Shown one piece after another: positions 23,964 to 33,201 of a DNA stretch of 35,172 nt. The DNA comes from Alteromonas aquimaris (GTDB lineage Bacteria > Pseudomonadota > Gammaproteobacteria > Enterobacterales > Alteromonadaceae). Made by a program: the position numbers and the translations under genes. The notes below the pieces were generated by a model. That model saw nothing but the letters and a program-made list of their open reading frames with translations. It had not been told where the DNA came from and did no database searches. Within the stretch, counting starts at the first letter, position 1. Each line of letters starts with the position of its first letter. The stretch covers positions 1 through 35,172 of the forward strand of contig NZ_JAPFRD010000001.1 of assembly GCF_026183695.1 (NCBI RefSeq). Reading direction: 5' to 3'.

Positions 23964-24773
23964 TTGCTGGTCTTGGGATACATAGCGGCCTTGATTATGG
24001 GCTTGGTATTAGGCGTGTTAGGGGGTGGTGGCTCCATCCTTACAGTGCCTATTTTAGTATACCTTATGGGAATCAGCCCAGATGTGGCGACAGGTTATTC
24101 ATTGTTAATTGTCGGCGCGACAGCGGCCTTGGGAGCGGTGGGATTGTACCGAGACGGTTTGGTGGAGTTAAAAACCTCCATCATATTTGCCATTCCGTCA
24201 ATAATCGCCGTGTACTTAACGCGCGCATTTCTTATGCCCGCCATACCAGAACAGCTGGTCAGCTCGCCATTTATTGTTAGCAAAGATGTGGCCATTATGG
24301 TCGCGTTTGCTGCGCTGATGATAGCCTCGGCGGCTATGATGTTAAAACGAGCTTATGCAAATCACGGGGCAGAAGTCACTTCTCCAGCCGCCCCGCTCAC
24401 ATTAATGAAAATTTCCCTCATCGTCCTTGAAGGCGCCATAGTGGGGGTGGTGACAGGCATTCTGGGTGCAGGTGGAGGCTTTCTTATAGTGCCAGCCCTA
24501 GTCTTACTGTTAGGTATGCCGATGAAAAAAGCGGTAGGGGCATCGTTGTTTATCATTGCACTTAAATCACTTATCGGCTTTGTCGGCGACCTTCAATCGG
24601 GAATTGAATTACAAGTTCCTATGCTGCTGGGCATGCTGATCGCCACCTTTGTGGGGATGTTTATGTCTCGGAAAGTGTCCGGAAAGTTTGACGGGCCGTT
24701 ACTGCAAAAAATATTTGCCTATTTTACGTTAATCATTGGGCTTTTTATTGTTACCAAAGAACTATTTTTGTGA
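23964..24773 (+). CDS. TauE/SafE-family sulfite exporter-like permease
   Basis: A 269-residue integral membrane protein with about eight helices. Two TauE half-repeats are visible: VLGVLGGGGSILTVPILVYL near residue 16 and GVVTGILGAGGGFLIVPALV near 160. The start is TTG, supported by GAGGTG about eight bases upstream; no ATG covers the first helix. It is followed after seven bases by an MBL hydrolase and then a DUF442 gene. This context points to export of sulfite or another sulfur anion formed by sulfide oxidation. Confidence 0.9.
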   Translation: MLVLGYIAALIMGLVLGVLGGGGSILTVPILVYLMGISPDVATGYSLLIVGATAALGAVGLYRDGLVELKTSIIFAIPSIIAVYLTRAFLMPAIPEQLVSSPFIVSKDVAIMVAFAALMIASAAMMLKRAYANHGAEVTSPAAPLTLMKISLIVLEGAIVGVVTGILGAGGGFLIVPALVLLLGMPMKKAVGASLFIIALKSLIGFVGDLQSGIELQVPMLLGMLIATFVGMFMSRKVSGKFDGPLLQKIFAYFTLIIGLFIVTKELFL

Positions 24774-24780
24774 GGTCAGC

Positions 24781-25635
24781 ATGCTAGTCGAAACCTTTTA
24801 CGATCAAGTTACGGGCACGTTTACGTATATCGTTGTGGATGAGAAGACAAAAAAATGTGCCATCATCGACGCGGTGCAAGAGTACGACCCGTATTCTGCT
24901 TGTACCTCGACCACAGGCGCTGATGCTTTAGTAGACTACATTGATGAAAATGAACTGCAAAACGAGTGGATCTTAGAAACCCACGTGCATGCCGATCACA
25001 TCACAGCTGCGCATTATTTACAGCAACGGGTTGGGGGAAGGATTGGTATTGGCAGCGGCATTAAAGACGTTCTGAAAATGTGGATCCCCTTTTTTGAAAT
25101 TGAAAACGACACGCCAGTCGATGGCAGTCAGTACGATGTAATGTTCGATGACGGCGACCATTTTTCAGTAGGAACGCTTCAGTTCACCGTATGGCACACG
25201 CCTGGTCACACCCCTGCCTGCGTTTCGTATCGAGTCGAAAACAGTATGTTCGTTGGTGACACGCTCTTTGCACCCAACATGGGCACCGCCCGCTGTGATT
25301 TTCCTGGCGGGAGCGCCAAGACGCTCTATAACACCATCCAGCGTTTGTATTCGTTACCCGATGACACCCGAATCTTTCTTGCACACGACTACCCGAGTAT
25401 TGACGAAGAACCCCTATCCTGCGTGAGTATCGCGATGGCAAAAGCAGAAAACGTAATGATAAGGCCTGAGACCTCAATGAACGACTTCGTGATAAAACGG
25501 GAAGCTAAAGACAAAGGTTTGGCAGTGCCAAAGCTCTTACTTCCCGCCATTCAAGCCAACTTACGCAATGGTCAGTTTGGCGAGGCATCACCTGGTGGTA
25601 CGCAATTCATTAAAATACCAGTAAATAAATTGTAG
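24781..25635 (+). CDS. MBL-fold persulfide dioxygenase-like hydrolase (Blh/ETHE1 type)
   Basis: A 284-residue metallo-beta-lactamase-fold protein. ETHVHADHITAA (H68, H70, D72, H73), HTPGHTPAC, FVGDTLF and LAHDYP supply the metal ligands, and the region MGTARCDFPGGSAKTLY is typical of ETHE1/Blh sulfur dioxygenases, which oxidise glutathione persulfide to sulfite. GAGG lies before the ATG at 24781. It is adjacent to a TauE exporter and a DUF442 gene; in Xylella and Agrobacterium the DUF442 and MBL parts are one protein (Blh). No rhodanese domain is fused. Activity is inferred from family and context. Confidence 0.9.
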   Translation: MLVETFYDQVTGTFTYIVVDEKTKKCAIIDAVQEYDPYSACTSTTGADALVDYIDENELQNEWILETHVHADHITAAHYLQQRVGGRIGIGSGIKDVLKMWIPFFEIENDTPVDGSQYDVMFDDGDHFSVGTLQFTVWHTPGHTPACVSYRVENSMFVGDTLFAPNMGTARCDFPGGSAKTLYNTIQRLYSLPDDTRIFLAHDYPSIDEEPLSCVSIAMAKAENVMIRPETSMNDFVIKREAKDKGLAVPKLLLPAIQANLRNGQFGEASPGGTQFIKIPVNKL

Positions 25636-25647
25636 ATAACAACTATT

Positions 25648-25977
25648 ATGGAAATCAAAAAATTAACTGAAATGCTAAGTGTCTCATCGCAACTGAACGA
25701 ATGGGATTTGCAGCAGATCCGACAGTTAGGATTCAAGTCTATTATTTGTAACAGACCGGATGGGGAGAGTATTGAGCAGACTCCCTTTCAGTTAATTGAT
25801 CGGCAGGCACGTATAGTGGATATCAAATGTTACTATTTACCAGTCGCAAGTGGCAACATTACCCAACCGGAAGCAAATGCATTTTTAGACTTGTTAGAGC
25901 AAGCTGAAAAACCCGTATTAGCGTACTGTCGGACAGGCTCTCGGTGTACCGCATTATGGGAATTAGCAATACAATAG
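25648..25977 (+). CDS. DUF442 (Blh N-terminal, phosphatase-like sulfur transferase) protein
   Basis: A 109-residue protein with the tyrosine-phosphatase-like fold of DUF442/TIGR01244. The active-site loop is AYCRTGSRC with C94; FKSIICNRPDGE near 29-40 is also typical. In other bacteria this domain is fused to the preceding MBL hydrolase; here it is a separate gene 12 bases downstream. It probably handles sulfane sulfur or a thiol intermediate for the dioxygenase. The palindromic repeat array begins right after its stop. Confidence 0.88.
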   Translation: MEIKKLTEMLSVSSQLNEWDLQQIRQLGFKSIICNRPDGESIEQTPFQLIDRQARIVDIKCYYLPVASGNITQPEANAFLDLLEQAEKPVLAYCRTGSRCTALWELAIQ

Positions 25978-25978
25978 C

Positions 25979-27715
25979 TCGTCATCCTACGTTATATTGC
26001 CGTGCGTCATCCTCCTCCGCCACAGAACCTCGTCATCCCCCGTTATATTGTAGTGCGTCATCCTCCGCACTACAGACGTTCGTCATCCTCCGCAGAGGCG
26101 GAGGATCTCTTTCGTCCTAGGGAGAAGTTAAACCAATACCTTGCTTTACTATCCGTTGTAATATCAAAAGGTTCCCACCTGCGTGGGAACGACGAAGGGG
26201 GTACAACCCCGTCATCCAACGATATATTGCCGTGCGTCATCCTTTACACCACAGAAGCTCGTCATCCTCCGTTATACTGTAGTGCGTCATCCTCCGCAGA
26301 GGCGGAGGATCTCCATCGTACCAGTGAGAAGCTAAACCAATACCTTGCTCCACTATCCGGTGTTTCATCAAAAGGTTCCCACCTGCGTGGGAACGACGAA
26401 GGGGGTACAACCCCGTCATCCAACGTTATATTGCCGTGCGTCATCCTTTACACCACAGAAGCTCGTCATCCTCCGTTATACTGTAGTGCGTCATCCTCCG
26501 CAGAGGCGGAGGATCTCCATCGTACCAGTGAGAAGCTAAACCAATACCTTGCTCCACTATCCGGTGTTTCATCAAAAGGTTCCCACCTGCGTGGGAACGA
26601 CGAAGGGGGTACAACCCCGTCATCCAACGTTATATTGCCGTGCGTCATCCTTTACACCACAGAAGCTCGTCATCCTCCGTTATACTGTAGTGCGTCATCC
26701 TCCGCAGAGGCGGAGGATCTCCATCGTACCAGTGAGAAGCTAAACCAATACCTTGCTCCACTATCCGGTGTTTCATAAAAAGGTTCCCACCTGCGTGGGA
26801 ACGACGAAGGGGGTACAACCCCGTCATCCAACGATATATTGCCGTGCGTCATCCTCCGCAGAGGCGGAGGATCTCCATCGTACCAGGGAGAAGTTAAACC
26901 AATACCTTGCTTTACTATCCGTCGTAATAACAAAAGGTTCCCACCTGCGTGGGAATGACGAAGGGGGTACAATCCCGTCATCCAACGTTATATTGCCGTG
27001 CGTCATCCTTTACACCACAGAAGCTCGTCATCCTCCGTTATACTGTAGTGCGTCATCCTCCGCAGAGGCGGAGGATCTCCATCGTACCAGTGAGAAGCTA
27101 AACCAATACCTTGCTCCACTATCCGGTGTTTCATAAAAAGGTTCCCACCTGCGTGGGAATGACAAAGGGGGTACAACCCCGTCATCCTCCGTTATACTGT
27201 AGTGCGTCATCCTCCGCAGAGGCGGAGGATCTCCCTCGTCTCAGGGAGAAGTTAAAACAATACCTTGCTTTACTATCCGTTGTAATAACAAAAGGTTCCC
27301 ACCTGCGTGGGAATGACGAAGGGGGTACAATCCCGTCATCCTCCGTAGAGGCGGAGGATCTCCATCGTCCTAGGGAGAAGTTAAACCAATGCCATTCTCC
27401 ACTATCCGTTGGTTCATAAAAAGGTTCCCACCTGCGTGGGAATGACGAAGGGAGGCAATCCCGTCATCCTCCGCAGAGGCGGAGGATCTCCATCGTCCCT
27501 GGGAGAAGTTAAATCAATACCTTGCTTTACTATCCGTCGTAATAACAAAAGTTTCCCACCTGCGTGGGAATGACGAAGGGGGTACAATCCCGTCATCCTC
27601 CGCAGAGGCGGAGGATCTCCATCGTCCCGGTGAGAAGCTAAACCAATACCTTGCTTTACTATCCGTCGTTTCATCAAAAGGTTCCCACCTGCGTGGGAAT
27701 GACGAAGGGGGAACG
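25979..27715. repeat. REP/BIME-like palindromic repeat array with 204-bp tandem units
   Basis: The region is built from two palindromes: TTCCCACCTGCGTGGGAA (ten copies, at 26172, 26376, 26580, 26784, 26938, 27142, 27296, 27425, 27553 and 27682) and CCTCCGCAGAGGCGGAGG (about nine copies), each flanked by GTCATCC or GACGA sequences. Between about 26242 and 26853, three 204-bp units are nearly identical, and a fourth partial copy lies near 27009-27180. The array fills the space between the convergent DUF442 and dehydratase genes. Short palindromes of this kind are usually REP elements moved by RAYT transposases; no RAYT gene is in the window. Confidence 0.92.
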
Positions 27716-27826
27716 GCGGGGTGGGGCTCAAGATTGTGCCCCTTGCTGCTGTTGGGCGTGAGGATCTATTTAAAGTGCGTCAATGATGTAAGCATTTACT
27801 CTACAGCAGCGCCTTAATGACTTTCG

Positions 27827-28801
27827 CTACGTGATAATCGAGCGGAATGTGTCATAAGCGACGTTGCGGCCACACAGTATTATCGCAACCTTTTTATCTT
27901 TTAGTTTAGGGGCATATTCGATTGCCCCTGCTAATGCTACAGCAGCTGCTCCTTCGACTACCAACTGTTCATTTTTAAGCAATTGCAGCAATTGTTTACG
28001 GATAGCTTCTTCTGACACAAGCACAGTGTCGTCAATAACCTGTTGGCATACTTCAAACGTGATGGCATCGTCTTCAACGTTGCCAGCAGTGCCGTCAGAA
28101 AGCGTAGGGGATTCGTCTACATGAATGATGGCACCTGCTTCCAGACATTTGGCCATAGCGGCAGAGTTTTTGGGCCAACAACCTATAATTTTGGTGGCCG
28201 GGCGTGTCGCTTTTAAATGAGCACCTACGCCACCAATCAAACCACCGCCACCCACTGCTAAAAATACTGCGTCTACATCTGGTAATTGATTTAATAATTC
28301 CACTCCGATAGTGCCTTGCCCGGCCATAACCATGTGGTCGTTGTAGGGTGAAATATATGTTTTCTCAAGCTTGGCAGCTTCTGTGCGCGCTTGGGTTTCT
28401 GCGACTAAACAATCGCCTTCTACTTGTTTCACCTTCGCGCCAAGGTTTTGAATTTTACTAAGCTTTAGCGGGGATGCATTTTCCGGCACATAAACGGTTA
28501 AAGACACTGCGGCCGCTTTTGCTGCCATGGCGCACGCCATACCATGATTGCCGGAGCTTGCGGTGATCACGCCAGCCTTTCTTTGCTGTTCGGTCAGGGA
28601 CAAAATACAGTTAAGCGCCCCTCGGTATTTAAATGAACCAGTCAATTGCATTTGCTCGTGTTTAAGATATACCTGCATTCCGGTCAGGTCAGAAAGTCTG
28701 GGATTGTGCTCAAGTAACGTAGAGTGGGGCGGTGATTGGCAATGTTTAAATCGTTCAGTGGCTGCCAATACATCTTTCTCAATACGCGCGATTAACTTCA
28801 T
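27827..28801 (-). CDS. Threonine/serine dehydratase-like PLP enzyme
   Basis: A 324-residue fold-type II PLP enzyme. The lysine of GSFKYRGA (near residue 58) forms the Schiff base, ITASSGNHGMACA binds substrate, and AVGGGGLIGG holds the phosphate. There is no C-terminal regulatory ACT domain, so it resembles the catabolic threonine dehydratase (TdcB) or serine racemase/dehydratase rather than IlvA. AAGGA precedes the ATG. The end faces the repeat array. The substrate cannot be fixed from sequence. Confidence 0.88.
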   Translation of the reverse strand: MKLIARIEKDVLAATERFKHCQSPPHSTLLEHNPRLSDLTGMQVYLKHEQMQLTGSFKYRGALNCILSLTEQQRKAGVITASSGNHGMACAMAAKAAAVSLTVYVPENASPLKLSKIQNLGAKVKQVEGDCLVAETQARTEAAKLEKTYISPYNDHMVMAGQGTIGVELLNQLPDVDAVFLAVGGGGLIGGVGAHLKATRPATKIIGCWPKNSAAMAKCLEAGAIIHVDESPTLSDGTAGNVEDDAITFEVCQQVIDDTVLVSEEAIRKQLLQLLKNEQLVVEGAAAVALAGAIEYAPKLKDKKVAIILCGRNVAYDTFRSIIT

Positions 28802-28987
28802 GATGGTTTCGTCCTTTCTTTTAATATATAAACGCCGCTGTCCCCCAACCCTATCTATTGTTATGAAATTTTGCCAACAGTGGCTAACAAGGTTAGCAAG
28901 TAGTTACTTTAGCGGTTGATTTGCGTAAATGCGCTGGTATGCTTTAGGCATAATAACTAAACGTAATAATAATTAAAACGAATCCCA

Positions 28988-29815
28988 GTGCGCATTAGTG
29001 GAACCCCCTATAACTTTATCAAGCGGCTATTTTCGCTGATAACTTTTCGTCTCTTCGTCTTGGCGAGCTTGCTTGGCGGCATAAGCCCCCTAGCAATGGC
29101 AAATCCACAGATAATGCTGATAATGGATGATATCGGTTATCGCCACACCGACAGGGCCGCTCTTGCGCTGCCCACAGAAGTGATTTTTTCTATTTTGCCT
29201 GCCACCCCCCTTTCTGAAGAGTTAGCGATTAAAGCCAATGCGCAAGGACGGGACGTAATGCTTCATCTTCCAATGGAAGCGCTAAACGGTAAAGCGTTAG
29301 GTCCACAGGGGCTGCAGGTTGGTATGTATCCCAGTACAATAAGCAAAACATTTTCTCAGGCTATGGCAAATGTGCCTTTTGCCATTGGCGTCAACAATCA
29401 TATGGGGAGCAGACTCACGCAGGAAGTGGCGCCCATGTTAGCGTTAATGCAAGAGATAAAGGCCAGAGAGCTGTTCTTTGTCGACAGTAGAACAACGGTG
29501 AACAGTGTCGCGGAACAAGTCGCCAAGGAGATGGGCCTACCCGTGGTTTCACGCAATGTTTTTATCGATCATACGTTGACCATAGAAGCGATGGATAAAG
29601 CGTTGCAACGATTAGTGTCTTTGGCTAAGCGTAGAGGATTTGCGGTAGGTATTGCTCACCCCCATCCTATCACTGTTCAATTCTTAATGGATGCGCTACC
29701 AGTACTGAGTAAACAAGGTATTCAGCTAGTCTCTGCGCAGCAGTATTTCAAACCTGCTACCAGAATGTTAGCGGTGAAACCCCAACTACCTGACCACAGC
29801 ACCGCCCCACAGTAA
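28988..29815 (+). CDS. yibQ: Divergent polysaccharide deacetylase family protein (YibQ)
   Basis: A 275-residue exported protein. A basic start and a hydrophobic stretch ending SPLAMA (cleavage near residue 38) form a signal peptide. The domain begins PQIMLIMDDIGYRHTDRAAL and holds LHLPMEAL, GVNNHMGSRLT and FFVDSRTT, as in the YibQ family. The start is GTG, and no ATG lies before the mature part. In E. coli yibQ follows envC directly; here the two are 7.7 kb apart. It is divergent from the dehydratase gene. The substrate is unknown. Confidence 0.88.
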   Translation: MRISGTPYNFIKRLFSLITFRLFVLASLLGGISPLAMANPQIMLIMDDIGYRHTDRAALALPTEVIFSILPATPLSEELAIKANAQGRDVMLHLPMEALNGKALGPQGLQVGMYPSTISKTFSQAMANVPFAIGVNNHMGSRLTQEVAPMLALMQEIKARELFFVDSRTTVNSVAEQVAKEMGLPVVSRNVFIDHTLTIEAMDKALQRLVSLAKRRGFAVGIAHPHPITVQFLMDALPVLSKQGIQLVSAQQYFKPATRMLAVKPQLPDHSTAPQ

Positions 29816-30107
29816 GCCTTTATTTTTCCTCGCCTATCCGCTTCATCATTTTACATTCGTCTTCTGGCAAGTAAATCTTATACAGCCTATTAAGGTCATT
29901 TAAGGTGGAAAAACTATGTTCTCATGATTCCGAAGGAATCCTCCCAGTTCGCTATAATCAAAACAAGCTTACCATCATCGAAAGTATCGAGTATCAGTGC
30001 GAAGTAAGGTAGTTAATCGCTTGCCGTCGCAGAATATAATTCGCGGTGCACAGCATGATAGCTGGCAGTCACCAAGTAATCCTACGAAAATTTAATCAAT
30101 CTCAATT
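29816..30107. other. Intergenic stretch between yibQ and the MerC-domain gene
   Basis: No ORF or RNA gene is supported. One small perfect hairpin, GATTCCGAAGGAATC (29926-29940), is seen without a T-tract. The regulatory region of the next gene begins at about 30108. Confidence 0.5.
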
Positions 30108-30138
30108 TTGCATTATCTTCATAATGTTATATTATAAC
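30108..30138 (+). promoter_or_regulatory. Promoter with Zur-type operator
   Basis: TTGCAT (30108-30113), a 16-base spacer and TATTAT (30130-30135) form a good promoter. GTTATATTATAAC (30126-30138) is a perfect 13-bp palindrome, flanked by AAT and GAAA, and matches the core of the gammaproteobacterial Zur consensus GAAATGTTATANTATAACATTTC. Because it covers the -10, zinc-loaded Zur would repress. Fur sites have a different core, so Zur is the better match. Confidence 0.75.
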
Positions 30139-30199
30139 GAAATCAAGTCGGCAACGAGATGGGTTTAAGAGAGTGAAAACCGTGGTAGGAACGCAAGTA

Positions 30200-30601
30200 A
30201 TGTTAGACAAGCTCGGCATTTGGGTGTCTTCCCTATGCGCGGTGCATTGCCTATCCCTGCCCATATTAGTCCCCCTTATGCCTTTAGTAGCATCAAGCTT
30301 TTTTGCCCAAACCTGGTTTGAGCGTACAATCTTGTCGATTTCTATTCTGGTAGGTTTAGTCGCGTTAGTCAGTGGTGCGTTGCGCCAGCATGGACACTTT
30401 TATCCTATCGTATTGTTGGTCACAGGCGGAACGATATATTGGTTTAAAAATATGTTTGGAGAAAGCTTTGAACCCTTTACCATCGCCTTTGGGGCGTTGT
30501 TGATAGCTATCGCCCACCTCAGTAATCTACGCTTATGTCGTCAATTTCGACAATCCAATGCACCCTATCCCACTAATCAACTGGCCACGGTTTCGAAGTA
30601 A
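30200..30601 (+). CDS. MerC-domain membrane protein
   Basis: A 133-residue protein with four hydrophobic helices. It starts MLDKLGIWVSSLCAVHC, where the CxxxHC motif in the first helix is the metal-binding pattern of MerC. I prefer the ATG at 30200 (AGGA nine bases upstream) over an in-frame GTG at 30173. MerC transports mercury in some resistance operons, but no mer genes are here, and a Zur-type operator precedes it. It is more likely involved in zinc uptake or handling. This functional change is inference from the operator. Confidence 0.85.
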   Translation: MLDKLGIWVSSLCAVHCLSLPILVPLMPLVASSFFAQTWFERTILSISILVGLVALVSGALRQHGHFYPIVLLVTGGTIYWFKNMFGESFEPFTIAFGALLIAIAHLSNLRLCRQFRQSNAPYPTNQLATVSK

Positions 30602-30622
30602 CGTTTTGCAAGGGCAGATTAA

Positions 30623-31345
30623 CTATCTGGCATCAGCGAATTGATACATTTCACACTTTCCTAATGCAGCGCGAGCTTTATCCGGCACATTGGTAAAGAT
30701 GCCATCTACGCCCCACTCACTGAGCATTTGCATATCTTCGACTTTATCCACCGTAAAAACCATCACTTTAGCGTTGAGGGTTTTAAGTTCATCAATGTAT
30801 TCTTTACTGACCACTTCTAAATCTACATGAAATGAGTAGGCGTTCATGGTGTTTACGAGGTCATGACAGTTTTCCAGTACCCCCGCTGTCAAGATGCCCA
30901 ATTTGAATTCTGGACGTTTGCGACTGAGTTGGTTTAACCAATGGTGATTGAAAGAAGAAACAATCATGTTGTCCTGAGGAAAACCACTTAACTCCATTGC
31001 CTTGTCGAAGTGTCTCAGCCAGGTATCAAGTTTGGTCACTTGCTTGATTTCGACGTTGCAAATGCAATGATGAGGAAGTATCTGCAGGACTTCATACAAA
31101 AAAGGAATGGGCTCGCCATTGCCGGCATCTAATGAGCGCAGATAATCAATAGGTTTATCGGCCACCAGACCTTCACCGTCAGTGGTCCGTTCCAGCCAAC
31201 GATCGTGAAAGACAATCACATGGTTATCCACTTCCATCGTATCGAATTCAATTCCGTCGGCTCCCTGATGAATCGCTAAATCAAATGCACTAAGGGTGTT
31301 TTCTGGGGCAGCCTTACTGGCCCCTCGATGAGCAAGAATAAGCAT
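30623..31345 (-). CDS. ugpQ: Glycerophosphodiester phosphodiesterase (cytosolic, UgpQ-like)
   Basis: A 240-residue TIM-barrel enzyme releasing glycerol-3-phosphate from phospholipid head-group diesters. LAHRGASKAAPENTLSAFDLA (residues 4 onward) holds the catalytic His-Arg and PEN motif; GIEFDTMEVDNHVIVFHD carries the metal ligands and second His. No signal peptide is present, so it is of the cytosolic type. Its ATG overlaps the stop of the EamA gene by one base (TAATG), with GGAGG just upstream, so the two are coupled. Confidence 0.9.
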   Translation of the reverse strand: MLILAHRGASKAAPENTLSAFDLAIHQGADGIEFDTMEVDNHVIVFHDRWLERTTDGEGLVADKPIDYLRSLDAGNGEPIPFLYEVLQILPHHCICNVEIKQVTKLDTWLRHFDKAMELSGFPQDNMIVSSFNHHWLNQLSRKRPEFKLGILTAGVLENCHDLVNTMNAYSFHVDLEVVSKEYIDELKTLNAKVMVFTVDKVEDMQMLSEWGVDGIFTNVPDKARAALGKCEMYQFADAR

Positions 31346-32220
31346 TAGCCAACCTCCTGTTGGTGAGAACGCCCTGTATTGACGGTTTCGTATATGGATG
31401 CACAGATGATTAACAAACCGCCGACAAGTGTAGATAACTCAGGTGTTTCATTGAGCAACACCACAGCTAAAAATACGCCATAAAGTGGCTGCATACAGGC
31501 AATTAATGAAAAGGTTTTAGCGCGCAGATAAATTAAACAGTTTGCAATAACCGCATGTGGCAGAGCAGTAAAAAGCGTCCCCAGCGTAGCAAGTAGCAAT
31601 CCGGTTGAAGTGTCTATTTCGGTTAATTCACTGCTGCTAACCGGAATAAGGACGATACAAATAACTAAAATTTGCCACGCCATCGCTTTCGCACCACCAT
31701 AGTGAGAAAAATACTGCCGGTGAAGGAGGTTCCTCAATGCATAAAGTATGGCAGAGGCGACGCCAATTGCCACTCCTAGCGTCACTTTATTACTTAAATC
31801 TGGCGTGGGAACTAAAAGATAAATACCAGCTAATACCACGATAGCACTCACCACGTCCTGCCATTTTAATCGGACCCTTTCGAAAAACGGTTCCATAAAT
31901 ACGGTTATGACCGGAAAGGTAAATAATGCAATTAGACCCACCGATACACTGGCGTATTGCATAGCAGCGAAGTAACTCACCCAGTGCGCGGCCATCAGGA
32001 CGCCTAGTCCCACTGCAATGAGGTAATCATGTTTGCGCGCTAATTTCAGCGATTCTCCTGTCCACATTAAATAGATGAATAATGTCAGGCAAGCGAAAAT
32101 AGAGCGCCCGATAGTTATATCGGTGGCGCTTAATGGAATGAGGTGAGAAAACAACGCTGTCCCGCCTAGCAGGACGACCGTAATATGAAGCGTTATTAAG
32201 CTTCGTCTGACCGGATCCAT
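31345..32220 (-). CDS. EamA/DMT-family transporter
   Basis: A 291-residue protein with about ten membrane helices, built as two EamA repeats (residues about 8-135 and 148-282). It belongs to the drug/metabolite transporter superfamily; the substrate is unknown. The start is ATG at 32220, 12 bases after the psd stop, so it may be read with psd. It is translationally coupled to ugpQ. Confidence 0.88.
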   Translation of the reverse strand: MDPVRRSLITLHITVVLLGGTALFSHLIPLSATDITIGRSIFACLTLFIYLMWTGESLKLARKHDYLIAVGLGVLMAAHWVSYFAAMQYASVSVGLIALFTFPVITVFMEPFFERVRLKWQDVVSAIVVLAGIYLLVPTPDLSNKVTLGVAIGVASAILYALRNLLHRQYFSHYGGAKAMAWQILVICIVLIPVSSSELTEIDTSTGLLLATLGTLFTALPHAVIANCLIYLRAKTFSLIACMQPLYGVFLAVVLLNETPELSTLVGGLLIICASIYETVNTGRSHQQEVG

Positions 32221-32232
32221 TTCCTGATTAGT

Positions 32233-33105
32233 TTATTCGACGGCAGTCGAAATGCGTTTGGCCATGGGCTGACCTAATCGGGTAACCTGAAGTGGCTGCA
32301 AATCTGCGAATTCAATTTTATCTGGTTCAAAACAAACCACGATGGTGGAGCCCAGCTTAAAGCGCCCCATTTCGTCCCCTTTCTTAAGGTGCATGCTGGT
32401 TTCGTTGTCGGTTTCATACTTCCAATGCTGAACATTTTTTCCCGCAGGTGGAGTAATCGTACCTGCCCATACCGTTTCGATGCTGGCAACAATAGTGGCT
32501 CCAACCAACACCATCGCCATTTTACCTACGGGTGTGTCAAAATAAGCGACCACTCGTTCGTTACGCGCGAATAAACTGGGAATGTTCGCTGCGGTCAGGG
32601 GATTTACTGAAAACAGCTCACCCGGAACATACACCATGTCTGTTAGGGTACCGTCGACTGGCATATGAATGCGGTGATAATCTCGCGGTGCCAAATAAAT
32701 CGTAGCAAATTTACCATTCTGAAACGGCTTGGCTAGTTCTGGCTTTCCGCCCAACAATGTCGTCAGGCTATAATCATGCCCCTTGGCTTGAAACACACTA
32801 TCATGACGAATGTCACCAGCTTGACTGACCGCACCGTCGACCGCGTGGATTAGTACTTCGTCATTCGCATCAATCGGTCTTGCGTCTTCTTTCAGCGGGC
32901 GGGTGAAGAATTCATTAAAGGTTTTGTAATGTGCTGGATCAGAATATAAAGCTTCATCCATATCTACCTTATATTTTTTGATAAAAAGCTTGATTAGTCC
33001 TGTGGTTAAACCACCCGCTTCGGCGCTAGCAAGCTTACCTATCAGCCTTGACAACAAATGTTTTGGCAATAGGTACTGAAGATTTACTTTTAACCAGTCC
33101 AACAC
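32233..33105 (-). CDS. psd: Phosphatidylserine decarboxylase proenzyme
   Basis: A 290-residue membrane-associated enzyme that makes phosphatidylethanolamine. The self-cleavage site LGST lies near residues 251-254; cutting before S253 creates the pyruvoyl cofactor and splits a beta and an alpha chain. [15 protein letters not shown] carries the conserved DYH histidine. The length is usual for the family. It follows rsgA by about 96 bases, an order shared with E. coli (orn, rsgA, psd). Confidence 0.96.
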   Translation of the reverse strand: MLDWLKVNLQYLLPKHLLSRLIGKLASAEAGGLTTGLIKLFIKKYKVDMDEALYSDPAHYKTFNEFFTRPLKEDARPIDANDEVLIHAVDGAVSQAGDIRHDSVFQAKGHDYSLTTLLGGKPELAKPFQNGKFATIYLAPRDYHRIHMPVDGTLTDMVYVPGELFSVNPLTAANIPSLFARNERVVAYFDTPVGKMAMVLVGATIVASIETVWAGTITPPAGKNVQHWKYETDNETSMHLKKGDEMGRFKLGSTIVVCFEPDKIEFADLQPLQVTRLGQPMAKRISTAVE

Positions 33106-33201
33106 AACAATTCTCCGATTCTAATCTTGGTATTCACTTTTCCGGCGCGATTGTACCCTATCTGTACGTAAATAGTTGTAATTTTGGGTTACCTTAAACA
33201 T

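Noticed and set aside
26002..26778. Plus-strand open frame of 258 codons, with similar frames on both strands, through the repeat array
   Set aside because: It stays open only because the 204-bp unit is divisible by three and lacks stops. The product is a pure repeat translation with no ribosome site, and equal frames appear on both strands.
25979..27715. CRISPR array
   Set aside because: Repeats are palindromic and long, units are near-identical without unique spacers, and no cas genes are nearby.
30173..30199. GTG start for the MerC-domain gene
   Set aside because: It has a weak ribosome site, while the ATG at 30200 has AGGA at nine bases and matches the usual start just before the first helix.
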